NCBI GenBank assembly: GCA_021527695.1
Contig: JAKFAO010000002.1
Span: 744,501 to 808,500, forward strand
Direction of reading: 5' to 3'
Length of the DNA: 64,000 bases
Source: Naematelia aurantialba
Taxonomy: Eukaryota > Basidiomycota > Tremellomycetes > Tremellales > Naemateliaceae
Both the position numbers and the translations under genes were made by a program. Shown piece after piece: positions 33,663 to 44,648 of this stretch (its first letter is position 1; each line of letters opens with the position of its first letter). A model generated the notes under the pieces. The model made no database searches. It saw nothing but the letters and a program-made list of their open reading frames with translations, and was not told the origin of the DNA.

Positions 33663-34985
33663 ATGCCTCTCTCGAGTCCCTCTTTTCTAACTTCGACTTT
33701 TCAGCAGATGCCAATGACTGCCAAAGCCCGGAGCTCGGCGACGGCACAAGCCAGTTCGCCATCCGCCATGAGGCGCAAATCCCGGTCCTCCATCAGACGC
33801 CGAGTCTCCCACTATTATGCGACTTGGACACCCGCGAAAACTCACAAGGCCAACAAGGCCGCACTTGCGCTGCGACAGCTGATCTTAGAGCCCACAGAAT
33901 CTGCAATAGACATTGACTTGTCTCTGCCGAGCTCCACGGCCCCTCGTCTGCGAGAGAAAGATGTCGAGCGTCTCCGAGCTCAGCTGCTCAAACCATTGGA
34001 AGCGGGAGCTGTGATACAGGAAGCACGCACGCTGCCTGTGCGAGCTCATCCAGGGGGAGAGCCAATGCGCGCAGTGTGCTTGGACTGCAGCGAGGGTCAA
34101 GCCGAGGCGCTCATCCGAGGAGTCCGGCAGAGTGAGCGTGACCAACGTACTCAAGAGTCACATGTCGCCGAAGACCTTTTTTCGACCGTCAAGACACCTC
34201 TGCTGACGCTGCCACGTCTACCCGTCCTGCTTTCCCTTCTCGAGCCGCTGGCATCGGCGCCAGAAGATCATGTCGATGCAACCATGCCCCTAGGCTTGTT
34301 TTTACCAGCTTCAGCCATGTCTCTGAATCGACCTCTGGCTGGGGCGCTCCCATCGGCCGACACTCTAAGACGCGGCTTCGACGCATTGCTAAATGCTGAG
34401 AGCAAGGTCTACCTGTATGAGGGACCAAGTCATGCGGGAATTTCTCCCCCCAATGACCGCCTGAGCATCTATACCTGTGAGCGGCCACTCACGTCTGTGC
34501 TGACCGCAGACTGGTGGGGTTTCGAACTGGCCCTGCCGCCCCCAACGCTCGAGTATCTCTCGCGGGCCAAACAGATTTCCATCTCGCTGCTCAACTTGTT
34601 ATCAGTCGTCGTGTATGCGGTGCCTGGAGGAACCCGCGAGCTGGCACCCTTTGTAGGAGTCTTGAGCCGGTTCATAGAGACTGAGTACGTCTCTCAGCGA
34701 CGTCGCTGACATCAGGTGGATGGTGCTCAAGGCGCAAGACAGGGGCCGCGGTGTCGTGTGCGGAGCTACATGGTAAGTGACCCGCTAGCTACCTCTAATC
34801 CAGGTTCATTCCGGCAGCCATAGTAGCGAGACCTTGGGACTTTGAGGAGAAGCTCAGGTCGGTGCGAATCGGAAAATTGTAGGGAGGCTATTCTCCTTGA
34901 TGGGCCCAAGTGTGAGATCAGGATGCTAGAGGACAGCATGTATACCGTCGCTTTGCGAGAGGACTTGAAACCCAGAGAAGAATGA
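33663..34985 (+). CDS. hypothetical protein, no known domain
   Basis: The main exon starts at ATG 33663 (MPLSSPSFLTSTFQQMPM; an in-frame ATG also exists at 33576). After a basic Ser-rich leader (MRRKSRSSIRRRVSHYYATW) it reads as folded protein: LREKDVERLRAQLLKPLEAG, LPRLPVLLSLLEPLASAPED, VYLYEGPSHAGISPPNDRLS, WWGFELALPPPTLEYLSRAK and ISISLLNLLSVVVYAVPGGT. Two canonical short introns then give WMVLKAQDRGRGVVCGATW and FIPAAIVARPWDFEEKLR. A further candidate intron of only 25 bases (34858-34882) continues into EAILLDGPKCEIRMLEDSMY and TVALREDLKPREE with TGA at 34983-34985; without it the protein stops at 34882. I do not recognise the family; it looks like a lineage-restricted protein. Confidence 0.68.
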
Positions 34986-35096
34986 AGTTAGGCGCACCTC
35001 TGTTCTTCGTGCCTTTTTCTTTGTGAGCCTATCAGTGCCTCCACCTGATGCTCGTCGTGCTCATCGCTCAGATCAGGTAGAATCGCCTATAAGCAC

Positions 35097-35976
35097 ATGT
35101 CGATTCGCAACTTTTTCGGCGCGTTTTCCACCCGATCTGCTCACAACATGGCTCCCAAGAAAGCCCCACCGCCTCCTACCGTTGCTACCGCGATCAAATC
35201 GGCTGAAGAGGCAAAGCTGGCCGATGGTGGTGAGTTGTGCGAGTTTGACGACTTCAAGCGCAAATCTGATCGTTCCCAGTCGAACATGCCACTTTCGCGT
35301 CGGGCTGCTTTGTGAGTGGTATGTTGCCTCCTCAGCTAATGACAGTGGGGGACGGAACATCTCTTCCAGCGTTACGATACTTTGCCGGGCTTTAACGTCA
35401 AATCGGGATATACTGGTGGCCATGCAAAAGATCCCTGTAGGACTATTTCTCTCTCATGACTACACTTTCTGATGCTACAAGCCTATCGTCAAGTGTGCAC
35501 CGGGACCACGGGGCATGCAGAGGCTGTCCGTCTGACTTACCAGAAAGGTGCCGTGGGCTATGGCGAATTGGTCGAATTTTTCTATCGCACACATGATCCG
35601 ACCACTGTCGACCGTCAAGGGCCGGACACTGGTAGCCGTGAGTCATGCACCGCTTATGAATGCCTCCAACCAGCGGCTTTTAGAATATCGCTCGGCTATC
35701 TTCTATCATTCGCCAGAGCAAAAGGAAATTGCCGAGAAAGTCACGCAAGAGGTGCAAGAGAAATAGTGAGTTGTCGCTGGAACCGAGCTAATTACTCGTG
35801 TAGTCTAACAGGCAAGCCGATCGTAACTCAAATCGCCCCTGCCAGCGAATGGTATGAAGCCGAGCCATATCATCAGGAGTATCGTGAGTCCTCGCAGTTG
35901 TAAGGCCAATTCTGACATCTCAGTTGGTAAGAACCCCGGCGGGTACCAGTGTCCCACGCATCGGTTGAATTGGTAA
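35097..35976 (+). CDS. MXR1: peptide methionine sulfoxide reductase A
   Basis: Reduces methionine-S-sulfoxide in oxidised proteins using thioredoxin. After a leader, exons join to EHATFASGCFWGTEHLFQRY, with the catalytic Cys of GCFW; an intron (35312-35345) falls between Phe and Trp of that motif. Then GFNVKSGYTGGHAKDP, YRQVCTGTTGHAEAVRLTYQ, FFYRTHDPTTVDRQGPDTGS, QYRSAIFYHSPEQ, and YEAEPYHQEYLGKNPGGYQC, ending HRLNW with TAA at 35974-35976. Six introns of 34-50 bases are placed at 35230, 35312, 35437, 35638, 35766 and 35884, all with GT-AG ends and all restoring frame. The first ATG gives MSIRNFFGAFSTRSAHNM, which looks like a mitochondrial presequence, and a second ATG at 35148 would give a cytosolic form. 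Confidence 0.95.
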
Positions 35977-36149
35977 CAACGTTTTGCGCACATGTGTCGG
36001 GTTATAGGCGTTCCGTTTGGCCCAGATTCGTCTCCTCTTATCGGCAGATCTCTGGTCGCAAATATGAAGTGTGACATATGGGTGTGCGCTCATCTCGTCG
36101 TTGCATTCGTCGCTACATACACTAGCTACACCCGCTCGGGTTCTCTGCC

Positions 36150-36488
36150 TTACTTTGCGCCGAATGTGTCCTGACTTGTCAGATGCGGTTTGTCAGTCAC
36201 AGTGGGGTACTCACCTTAGCCTTGTCCACCAGCGAATCCGAGTTCTCATTTGAGTTGCCCGAGACGGAGTCGCCAATCGACTGAGTCGTGGACTTTTGCG
36301 AGTCGGGCTGAGCGGACGAAGCAGCAGACTAAAGAGAATCAGTACGATTCAATGGGCCAGGAAACGAGACTCACGTCAGACTTGCCGGCGAGCATGTCCT
36401 TGCCCTGCTCAAGGTATGTCTTTTGCGAGTCGGGCTTCACAGCAGCCTCGGCCTTGTCCCCAAGCGATTGTCGGCCAGTGTCAGACAT
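36150..36488 (-). CDS. small heat-shock/stress protein of the HSP12/HSP9 family
   Basis: HSP12-type proteins are small, hydrophilic, disordered in solution and fold on membranes, protecting cells in stress and stationary phase. Spliced exons give MSDTGRQSLGDKAEAAVKPD, SQKTYLEQGKDMLAGKSD, SAASSAQPDSQKSTTQSIGD and DSLVDKAKDTFGAK, 83 residues or so. Introns are at 36329-36374 and 36171-36214 with normal ends; the second is needed to reach the stop (complement of 36150-36152). The repeated SQK and DKA motifs and the length match the family well. The gene faces a second small hydrophilic protein gene across a promoter region carrying three stress-response-like elements. Confidence 0.92.
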
Positions 36489-36996
36489 GTTTGTGTGGTG
36501 AGTGTTGTGTGGGGCTGGGTGGTGTGATGGTAGAGTTGGATGTGTGAGGGAAAGTTTTCCACAGCGGCACGGGTTGTTATATCCCTCGCAATGCCACAAA
36601 ACGCGTCATGCGGAACAGGCGTCATTCCCCTCTCTCTGCCCTCGCAGCTGACCGACTGCTTTCAAGGGGTGACATCATTCCTTTAGGAACGCTGGAATTC
36701 GCGACTACCCGCTTTGGCGACCACGTGTTCGTGGCTTCCACCCCTCTCTGCTTGGCACGATGACATCACGGGACAGTACCCTCCGTCGAAACCGCCTGAA
36801 TCGCAAACGCTTATTATATTACCACTACTTACCATTAACTACTACTGCTCGTCCTCGACCGACCTCACAGTAGTCTCGTGAGTTGTCTCGCCCTCAGACT
36901 TGTAGGGTATCAAGCTGAACCGTTGGCGTCTCTTTCTCCCTTCCCCATCGCCTGACCTTCGCGTATCCTCTCACGTGACGTTCAGGCCAAACGAAC
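36489..36996. promoter_or_regulatory. divergent promoter with STRE-like and CACGTG sites
   Basis: The 508-base region between the HSP12-type gene and the small hydrophilic protein gene carries the stress response element core (AGGGG or CCCCT) at 36627-36631, 36665-36669 and 36741-36745, plus CACGTG at 36722-36727 and 36972-36977. STRE sites bind Msn2/4-type zinc-finger factors in ascomycete yeasts; whether the same factors act here is inference. CACGTG is a bHLH target. Five-base motifs can occur by chance, so the count is suggestive rather than proof. Confidence 0.45.
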
Positions 36997-37439
36997 ATGT
37001 CTGAAGCAAACTCTGGCGCAATCGACCCAGCTACCGGCACTTCTGGTGAGTTTTGTTTCTCCCAAATACATGTGGCCGGGATGCGCCTGTCTCCGCTCTC
37101 CCGCGCTTCCTTGTCGACTAAAGTTTGTCTTCAGGCCACCCCCATACCGGCAAGCCTTTCGAGCACGGCCCCGAGGACTCACACCTTCGCCTAGACCGCA
37201 AGGACGAACGCTCTCATGCCAACACTGTCGCAGACGCGCATCGTACCGAAGCGATTGAAAAGGCAGTGGAGGAGAAGAAGGCAGAGCTCCAACACGACCC
37301 GACACTCCTCGCGAAGTCACATGGAAACGAGCCCAGTCAAGGTGCCAAGAAGGACAAGGAGCTGGCTGAAGACGACGAGGAGACCATCAGGAAGATGGAC
37401 GAGGCCAAGAAGCAGAGCACCGAGGCTCACAAGCACTAA
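36997..37439 (+). CDS. small hydrophilic, LEA-like stress protein
   Basis: Two exons, joined by an intron near 37047-37134, give MSEANSGAIDPATGTSG then HPHTGKPFEHGPEDSHLRLD, RKDERSHANTVADAHRTEAI, EKAVEEKKAELQHDPTLLAK and EDDEETIRKMDEAKKQSTEA, ending HKH and TAA at 37437-37439. The protein is about 118 residues, highly charged, without Cys or hydrophobic stretches, and probably disordered or helical, similar in style to late-embryogenesis-abundant or conidiation/hydration proteins. I do not know a named family. Position opposite an HSP12-type gene with shared stress-type sites suggests a related stress role; that is inference. Confidence 0.75.
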
Positions 37440-37948
37440 GTCATAGGCATGTAGCATTATCGCATCGTCGTTGAGACTCATTCCTCACCATAAAATGCCA
37501 CGTCAGTTGGTTTTATGCGTGTTCGCTGTTAGCTTTGGTTTCAGATTTCAGGAGAGCACTCGCCGTTTCGAAAGACGACGCACGAGCTCTCGAGTGGTCA
37601 AATAGCCAGCCAAGGAGCCTCGAGAAACATGTCTCCGTTTGCGGTCGTCCAGAGCTTTGATGAATTTCTGTACCGACGTTGCTGCCAAGAGAAACATTCC
37701 AAGCGTTGACCATCAACGTACACCTGGCACACAAAGGAGTCGCGCCAAACGCACAGCCCCGCCGAGCGGCGCCAGCTAAACACGAGATTTTTTCCACGCC
37801 TGCCGTTGCCCAGTCTTTAATCGCCTACGTACACGAGACGAGGACTGCTCTCGATCCCAATCCTGTCGACACTCGCAGCGGGGGCCATTCACCTGCGAGG
37901 ATCACAAGCAAAGACAGGTTCAGATACACCTGCCCGCGATCCTTCATC
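37440..37948. other. intergenic region, possible missing 5' exon of the next gene
   Basis: No confident gene in 509 bases. The frame of the following membrane protein stays open upstream of its ATG as far as about 37679 without a family-like signal sequence. A short first exon with a signal peptide may lie here but could not be identified. Confidence 0.3.
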
Positions 37949-38732
37949 ATGTCGTTACAGACAGCTTCAGCGTCTGCTTCCCGTTCGACAGTCTCTGGAG
38001 CCCAGAATGCCACATCGACCACCTCTTCAGTCTCCATCCCGGGGACGGCAGCCGCTGGCGGCTTGACCATCACCCAGCCACCATCGACGGCGAGCGCGTC
38101 GTATTTCAAGATTGCCGAACACGAGTTTATTACATTTGGATGGAACCTCACCTCACTTTAGTGAGTGTCTTTTTACACTACCCTCCAATCACCTCGACGT
38201 TCCACCCGTTCCGCCCCGCCCTGCCTGTTCTCGGCGCTGCTCGTCGTGTATCTGACGGTCTCAAGTGTCACACCAACACATCTCACGGTGATCGCCTCGT
38301 GCTCTGCCAACGGCAACACGTATCCTGTCGGACCCACCGCTTCGCCGTCAAACACCATCCCCGCAAATCAGACTTCGGTTGTCTGGAACCCCTGGGCATG
38401 GGAACAGATCCCGGGCCAAACGCTATTCGCCGAGGCGACATATGTCCTCAAGATATGGGACGAACGGGGGCCGGACGGGGGGGTCAAGGGGGGCTACTTC
38501 AGCCCGTATGCGGGCACGCAGTTTATGATGTACCGCCCAGAGCAGTATACGTCGATCGCCGGTAGGTTTCACCATACATCACGAGAAATAAAGGATTAAC
38601 AGAGCATCAGATGGCTGGACGTGTACAACCTGCTCAGCTGCCCTCGGCAGACTCGCAGAACCTGCAGGGGTCGCCATGTTCGCCTCACTACTCATAGTCC
38701 TCTTCTCGGCGTGGAACATTCTGAGGCGTTGA
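37949..38732 (+). CDS. fungal membrane-anchored protein (DUF7137-like), probably secreted domain
   Basis: Starts MSLQTASASASRSTVSGAQ, a Ser/Thr-rich stretch, then GGLTITQPPSTASASYFKIA and EHEFITFGWNLTSL. After an intron (38161-38265) come YVTPTHLTVIASCSANGNTY, GPTASPSNTIPANQTSVVWN, EATYVLKIWDERG and TQFMMYRPEQYTSIA. A second intron (38562-38610) leads to DGWTCTTCSAALGRLAEPAG and a C-terminal hydrophobic helix VAMFASLLIVLFSAWNILRR, the stop TGA at 38730-38732. This pattern (conserved beta domain with WNLTSLYVTP, paired cysteines, one C-terminal membrane helix) matches a conserved fungal family of unknown function that I recall as DUF7137. Homologues usually have an N-terminal signal peptide, which I could not place, so the start may be upstream. 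Confidence 0.78.
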
Positions 38733-38871
38733 GGTAGAGGCAGCGACTGGAGATTCTTTTTCACGCCACATGATGACTGGACATTGCATGCACCCTATAG
38801 TGACGACGAATCCCGCGCCTGCAAGCTCAGGTCTAATCAGATGTTGACCCCCCATGTCTATCTGTCATCAC

Positions 38872-41800
38872 TCAAGTAGGGCTACGCTCACCAGCAGTCC
38901 GGGCGTCGCTACTATCCTGGTCTGTCTCATGCCGGTAGCCGTCGAGCGCCACAAGATTCAATGCCTCGGTTGCCTCCGTGTATGCACAGTACCCGGCCCA
39001 TGAAAGGTATTCCTCGAGCATTGCGGGTATGGCGAAGGTGTACTGAAAATCATGATCTAAGCGCACGCTGTGCTTGGTAAATTTCCATCTTGTCACCCTG
39101 CCCTCAACATGCTGTGCACGCTCAGCCGCCATTTGCCCTGCCTCCACCAGCCGTCAGACTTCGCGCCCCCAATACCCGCCTCGTTAATGCTTCTACGTTC
39201 GCGTCCGCAATCACCACGTCTATGCTCAACTCAACCCCAAAAGCCATCTCGCACAGTGACACTATTCGTCGCGCTTGATCCTCGTCCATAATGGCAAAGT
39301 CATCCGGATCGCGATCGTCATCCGGACGGTTAAAAGGGGTGTCATTCTTTGTTGACGCGCCTTGCTCGTTTGAGGCGTACGCACAGGCAGGAATGAGCTT
39401 TGGGTCGGAGTCCAAGGACAGCGTGACGATGTTCACCAGCGTCTTGTGGGTATCTTCAAGAGAATCTGGATCCGCAGGTTTTGATACTTACGTTAGCTTG
39501 GTCAATACACCGCTCACCATAGATCTCGATTGGCGCCACCCGAGCCATGACGTTGTGCTTGCCGTCATGATGATACCTCAACTCATACTGCCCCGGTGCC
39601 CAGGGAAGATGGTTTCCGCGGAAAACCAATTCACCCGCGTCTTGCTTGGTGGTCTCCGCCGATTCTATGGGGTCATTGCCATCATATTCGCCTTCATAGA
39701 TGGGCAGCCATTTGCCAACAGAGGAAATGCGGGTGACCAGTTGTGATTTGCACGACCCCAGACGATAAATACCGATCCAGTCTTTACGGCTGTGATTCGA
39801 CGGAGCGGTCCAGGAGACGCGAATGGGTTCTCCGACGTGGAATCGAGGGGAGCCACTATGTGACGATGACGGCAAGGTGACTGAGTATCGGGTCGGGTCA
39901 TATTCGTGAATGTTGCTGGCCACACGCCTGGTCATTAGCTCGATCGACAATCTACTCACGTGATGAGCATCCGTTCACGCGACTGTTGCAGCAGCATTCT
40001 CGTGTCGTTGACCATTTCCGAAAACATGGGTCGAGCATGATCAAAGAACTCCTCCACTGCCCCAGTCACCCTCTCTTCGACCTTGCCGATAGACCCTCGA
40101 ACTTCCTGAACAACCCGCTGGATATTCGGAGCATGTTTGTTCGTAGCAAGTGTCTTGCCAGCGACCGACTTGATTGTCTTGGTCAAACCACCGTCTTTGC
40201 GAAGTCGATCGCCGTAGAGGCGCTTCATATGCGGACTAGCGGTCAGCGAGGCAGCAGAGCTAAAAACAAAGCCTACTTCTCCACCGACGTGAGGAACCAC
40301 CAATGGCTCAAGTGGGATATCACTGCCAAAGTCAAGACCAACTTGGAGTTGCTGATGAGCCAGAGACCAAAGAATGCAGCACCACCCATACTGCGCTCCG
40401 GATTGTTCAAGAAACGGTAAATGCCAGTGTAGGCGAGCTGAGAGGGTATCTGCTCAATGAGGAAAAAATCGGAATACAGCCAACCTGACATGAGCGGGCC
40501 CTTGTACTTGTGCTCACCAAAGTCGCCGAGGACCTCGTAGCTGGAAACTGCTGCCCAGATGTGCAGTGCGACGAGAGACTATAATCAGCGATAGTCTGAA
40601 TTGCACTCACTAAGCCAAGAACATGTCGCAAGACCGTACCACTGACGGTCCAATCCATTGGAAGGTGATACGTTTTCCACGCAAGACCGGCAAAGGAAAC
40701 TATCGTCAGCGGCGCTTCATGTCTTGCTTACCATATGTGATGACGAGGCTAATGTTGTACAAAACCTGCCAGTTGCCGAACGCCTCTTCAGTGGCCCGCT
40801 TCACCACATTCTCCTTATCACTGCCGCCACTCTCGGTATTCTCGGCCGGATAATGGTAGTGCTTGAGGTAATGGCGAACCAGCCACTTTGATTTTGACTG
40901 CGCTTTGAGTAGCAACCCAAGTCCGTACGAGTGGAACAGTCGCCAGGACAATGCGTGAAGAAAGTGCGCGCTCAGCCCAAGCTGATGTGGGAGGGCTGGA
41001 ACCAGAGTTGATAGAGCGTAGAATACCAGGACCATGGTCGCGAAATCAGAGGCTCTGTCTTGATTAGCACCATCCAAGCACGCGAGCTTACCGGAAGAGA
41101 TCCATGCGCCAGATAACAACGACTGGTTTACGGAAGAAGCGGTGAGTGAGATCGTGCATAGACACGCTTTTTGCCTTTTTCCGATATCGGCTGGGTGCCT
41201 TTGGCAACCTAGAATCATCGTCCAGAGTAGTGGACACGTTGCTGCAGCAACTACCGGATCGTGTCCGCACTGTAGAATCTACGACGACCTGCGGAGCCTC
41301 GGGCAGCTCGGGCTCTGATCCCGTCTCGCCTGAGCTGTCAGCAGGGAACATACGGCTCTGTACCTTCTGTGGCAGCAGGAGTCTGGAAGTCGTGGAACTC
41401 TTCCAGAACCATGCTTGGGTCACCAGCCTCGCTGAGGATACTATCGGATTTGTTCGACGAGTGGCTCCAGGCAAGAGGAACTCGAGAAGCGAGAGGCTTC
41501 TTTCCGCCACCGTATGTCCTCTCGATATCTGCCGATGAGCAACAATCACTCTCAAGGACCTACGAGGATTCTCAAACCAGAGCAAGAAGGCGAACTGGGC
41601 TGCATGGGCGGCCAGCGATACAAAGAGGACCGAATAGGATCCGACCACTAGCCGGTAAGCAAGCACAGACATCCTCAACTCACCCATCGAGAGTCCATAG
41701 TAGCCGGCGTATCCGACTGAGTACATAGGGTGAGGAGCAATCTCGTACACCCCGTCAAACACCAGATCATTTTGCATGACCATCAGCCAAAAGGCGTCCC

Positions 41801-42666
41801 CCCAGTACCATGCATAATCCTTGACTACACGGTGCGCGTCCATCTTAACCCAGAGGTTGAAGACGATCAGACCCCAGCCAAGGACCCATCGGAAGATGTG
41901 CATCGCAATCGAATGGTTTGGCGGAAAGTGCAAGTTGGACCATGCGAACAGCGAGTATGAGACGAAGTCACTGCATGTCAGAGGCGTACGGATGGGGACT
42001 CACTTGAGCAGTACGACATCCACCAACTGACGGAACATTAACCACGAGTTGAACTCAGGCGGCACGTCCTCCCACTTATATCCCTCGCCCATCATCATTC
42101 CGAGTTCGCGCTTCCACCACCGAGCCCAGGCGCGACCTTCGGCACCCCCGGTCTCGGAATTGACATCGAGCCAACCCCACTGCTTGAGTGTGCGAACAAT
42201 CCAGCGCTTTTCGCTTTGTTGACGCAGAACCCAGGCAAAGCCAAAGTCATAGGCCCCACGCCAGAAGGCAAAATAGAGCAAGAAGAAAGCCGACCGGAGT
42301 GTTGGGTGTTCGAGCAGCACAAGAAACACAATTGGTTGAGCAACGAGCGATAGGAAGGTAAGCCGGGTGAGCCAAGAGCGATGCAGGGTTGTGAACATGG
42401 TGGTGAAGAAGGAATGTGTCTGAGGTACTCGAAACACTGAATATCATCAGCATACATATCGTAAAGCGTCAGCACGCACCAGTTCCAGATGGAGTCTTGC
42501 CCCAGTTGGTCTCCTTGTCCTTGCCATTATTATCGGTTTCGCCGGAGAGAATGGATGGGTCGCCTGCAGTACTTGGGACTTTCCGGTGTCGAAGTTCTCC
42601 CTCAGCGACTCCCATCGTGTCTGTCCGAGGCGAGACTGGCGTCCTCTGAGATGGAGGACTCGCCAT
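38872..42666 (-). CDS. CHO2: phosphatidylethanolamine N-methyltransferase
   Basis: Carries out the first methylation of phosphatidylethanolamine with S-adenosylmethionine in the ER membrane, leading to phosphatidylcholine. The start at 42666 ([18 protein letters not shown]) is followed by a polar leader, then membrane helices: [40 protein letters not shown], a first PEMT domain with [40 protein letters not shown] and [20 protein letters not shown], and a second methyltransferase-like half further downstream. The C-terminal soluble part is diagnostic: [53 protein letters not shown], and a helical end reached through a 34-base intron. The C-terminus is either GERSPT at 38872 or, with one more short intron, a stop at 38833. 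Many short introns; identity is secure. Confidence 0.92.
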
Positions 42667-43214
42667 CGAAGGGGACTTGTCGGGGACTTGGGAGAGTTTG
42701 CAATCCAGGGGGGGAAACTCGAGAGCAAAGCAACCGGTCGTGTGACGGGGGAAGCTCTCTGAAGGCGTGCAGCACCCGTGCCACAGGCCTACGATGGCAT
42801 CAAACAGGTCTCCCACGGTTGCTCATTTCTCGGCGCAAGCGGGGCTATCCGCTTTTAACCGCGCGCGTATGTAAAAAGTGACGCACTCCAACTCGTCCTC
42901 GTCCTTAATCCACCACATCCGACTCGTCTTGCAAGTCGACATCTTGTCTGGATATCCCACTTGTCTGCACCTTTCGGACCAGCTCAGGATGGCACACTGC
43001 TAGCAAGAGCAGCCGGGCAGCCTTTATTGTTACCTATCTTGCCGTCGATACAAATTTGGCTCGCCATATCTCTCTCCCTTCAACCCTCACTCAGTGCATT
43101 TGGCCCTTGTGCGGCTCGACGGTTCTATTCGAAACCTTCTCCCTTTATCTCTCCATCTCATTGGTAAACATTGACCTTTCCTTTCAAGCTCTGGAAAGTC
43201 TGAAACAATCCATC

Positions 43215-44246
43215 ATGCCGCCGATCGCCATCACCTTCGACTCCGCAAAGCGCACGGCTTCGCAAATCCGCCGAGCTCCCATCCCAGCGACGTTCACATT
43301 CACCAGAGTACCATCACCGAGCCCCAAGACCTCATCCACAATGAACTCGATCCCGTCTACCAAATCAAGGCACAAAGCTACCCCTACCCCGATACCTTCC
43401 ACAACGCGGACCACCTCGCTTACCCCTCTCCTGGAGCCCATTCTAAATCGATGTCTCGCCAAAGCTCACTCCCCAGGCCTGACACCTCAGGTCTCACCTC
43501 CTCACAGTGCCACCCGCAAATGGAAACGGTCCCCTCCTTCAGCACACCCCCTGCTGCACGCACATCCATACTCTCGTGCATCTGATTTGGGCAACGATCG
43601 CTCCTTGAACCCATCCCCAAGAGAAATCCGTCGCGCGGAGAAGCTGGAAGTGGAGAAATCCAAGGCAAAGAAGGAATCTGCAGCTGCGGCTCGAGCTCAA
43701 GCAGCTCTCAAACGGCGTGCTAAATTCGTCACGCGCGCGCGATCAACCGGGACGAAGACTAGGAGCGTCAGCCCGACCAAATTGGACGACGTTCCACGAA
43801 TCACCACCGAACCCGCAAGCGCCGATACCTCTCCGGCTCCTCGAAACGGACTCAAGCGGACTCGCAGTCAAGGTCATATCAGTATCACAATCTCCGCCAA
43901 CGTGCCTTCTTCTGTGGGCGTGAGCAGCCCATTAAGATCGGTTCACGGCGCCGACGATGAAGCAAGCGAGCCGAAACGGTCTCGCCTGGCCTCACCGCCC
44001 AGTGTTGCACGACGTGCGAACACCACATCCCCTACATCTAACAGCCTGCCCCTGCCCCCAGACTCGAACCGACCAAAGACAGATCCTCTCAAGCCCGCTC
44101 AACCGCTTCCACTAAACAAAGCCCTGGGCATCGCCATGCGAAGAGTGGTCTCAGCGGGAGGTGAAGCCCTGAGCCGGGACAGGACGAGGAGAGAGGTCAC
44201 ATTGCCAGGAAGGCTCAGAGAGTATGAGCTCAAAGCGGCTGTCTAG
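43215..44246 (+). CDS. hypothetical basic Ser/Pro-rich protein
   Basis: One uninterrupted exon from the ATG at 43215 (MPPIAITFDSAKRTASQIRR) to TAG at 44244-44246, about 343 residues; the frame is open further upstream. The sequence is low in complexity: many SP/TP sites, basic clusters, and one likely coiled or helical segment EIRRAEKLEVEKSKAKKESA AAARAQAALKRRAKFV (split here only for display). A possible nuclear signal is SEPKRSRLASPP. No catalytic motif or membrane span. It resembles disordered nuclear or cytoskeletal regulators; I recognise no family. Its start faces CHO2 across about 550 bases. Confidence 0.6.
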   Translation: MPPIAITFDSAKRTASQIRRAPIPATFTFTRVPSPSPKTSSTMNSIPSTKSRHKATPTPIPSTTRTTSLTPLLEPILNRCLAKAHSPGLTPQVSPPHSATRKWKRSPPSAHPLLHAHPYSRASDLGNDRSLNPSPREIRRAEKLEVEKSKAKKESAAAARAQAALKRRAKFVTRARSTGTKTRSVSPTKLDDVPRITTEPASADTSPAPRNGLKRTRSQGHISITISANVPSSVGVSSPLRSVHGADDEASEPKRSRLASPPSVARRANTTSPTSNSLPLPPDSNRPKTDPLKPAQPLPLNKALGIAMRRVVSAGGEALSRDRTRREVTLPGRLREYELKAAV

Positions 44247-44648
44247 TGTGTTCATTTTCCTACCTGAGCGAGGCTCGACTGACTTCATTCCAGATGCGAA
44301 ATCCCGGCAGATTTCTCATACTATCTGTGACCAGTCGCCTGCGATGTTTTTACAGCTCTTGTTCTCCTTCCAAGCCGCTCCTTGTTGTTCGACCCTTCCC
44401 CTTAACGTGTCTTACCTTGTTGTGCCGATTTTAGCGGACCCATATACCCGACCATGTCGCTCCAGCAGTTTACTTTGGTTATGTTCCCCTTCTAGCATTG
44501 GCGTCCTACCGGACGATATTGTAGCCGTTTGATTTCCGTTCTCCCCACTTGGTTCCTCAAGATGTATCTTGCGTCATCAACAGAGATAGCCTGTGATGTG
44601 CTATAGAAAGTATGCGTTCCAGACATGGTACAACAGAAGCGAACAAGA
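44247..44648. other. intergenic region between convergent genes
   Basis: About 400 bases without a convincing gene; an open stretch continues on the + strand but is T-rich, has no recognisable content and probably represents 3' untranslated sequence of the upstream gene and of TFIIIA. Confidence 0.5.

Noticed and set aside
37679..37948. Possible N-terminal extension of the DUF7137-like gene
   Set aside because: The frame is open but has no signal-peptide-like hydrophobic stretch and is rich in Pro/Arg; kept only as a note.
24990..42666. Phosphatidylcholine gene cluster (choline kinase plus CHO2)
   Set aside because: The two genes lie over 12 kb apart with unrelated genes between; coincidence is the simpler view.
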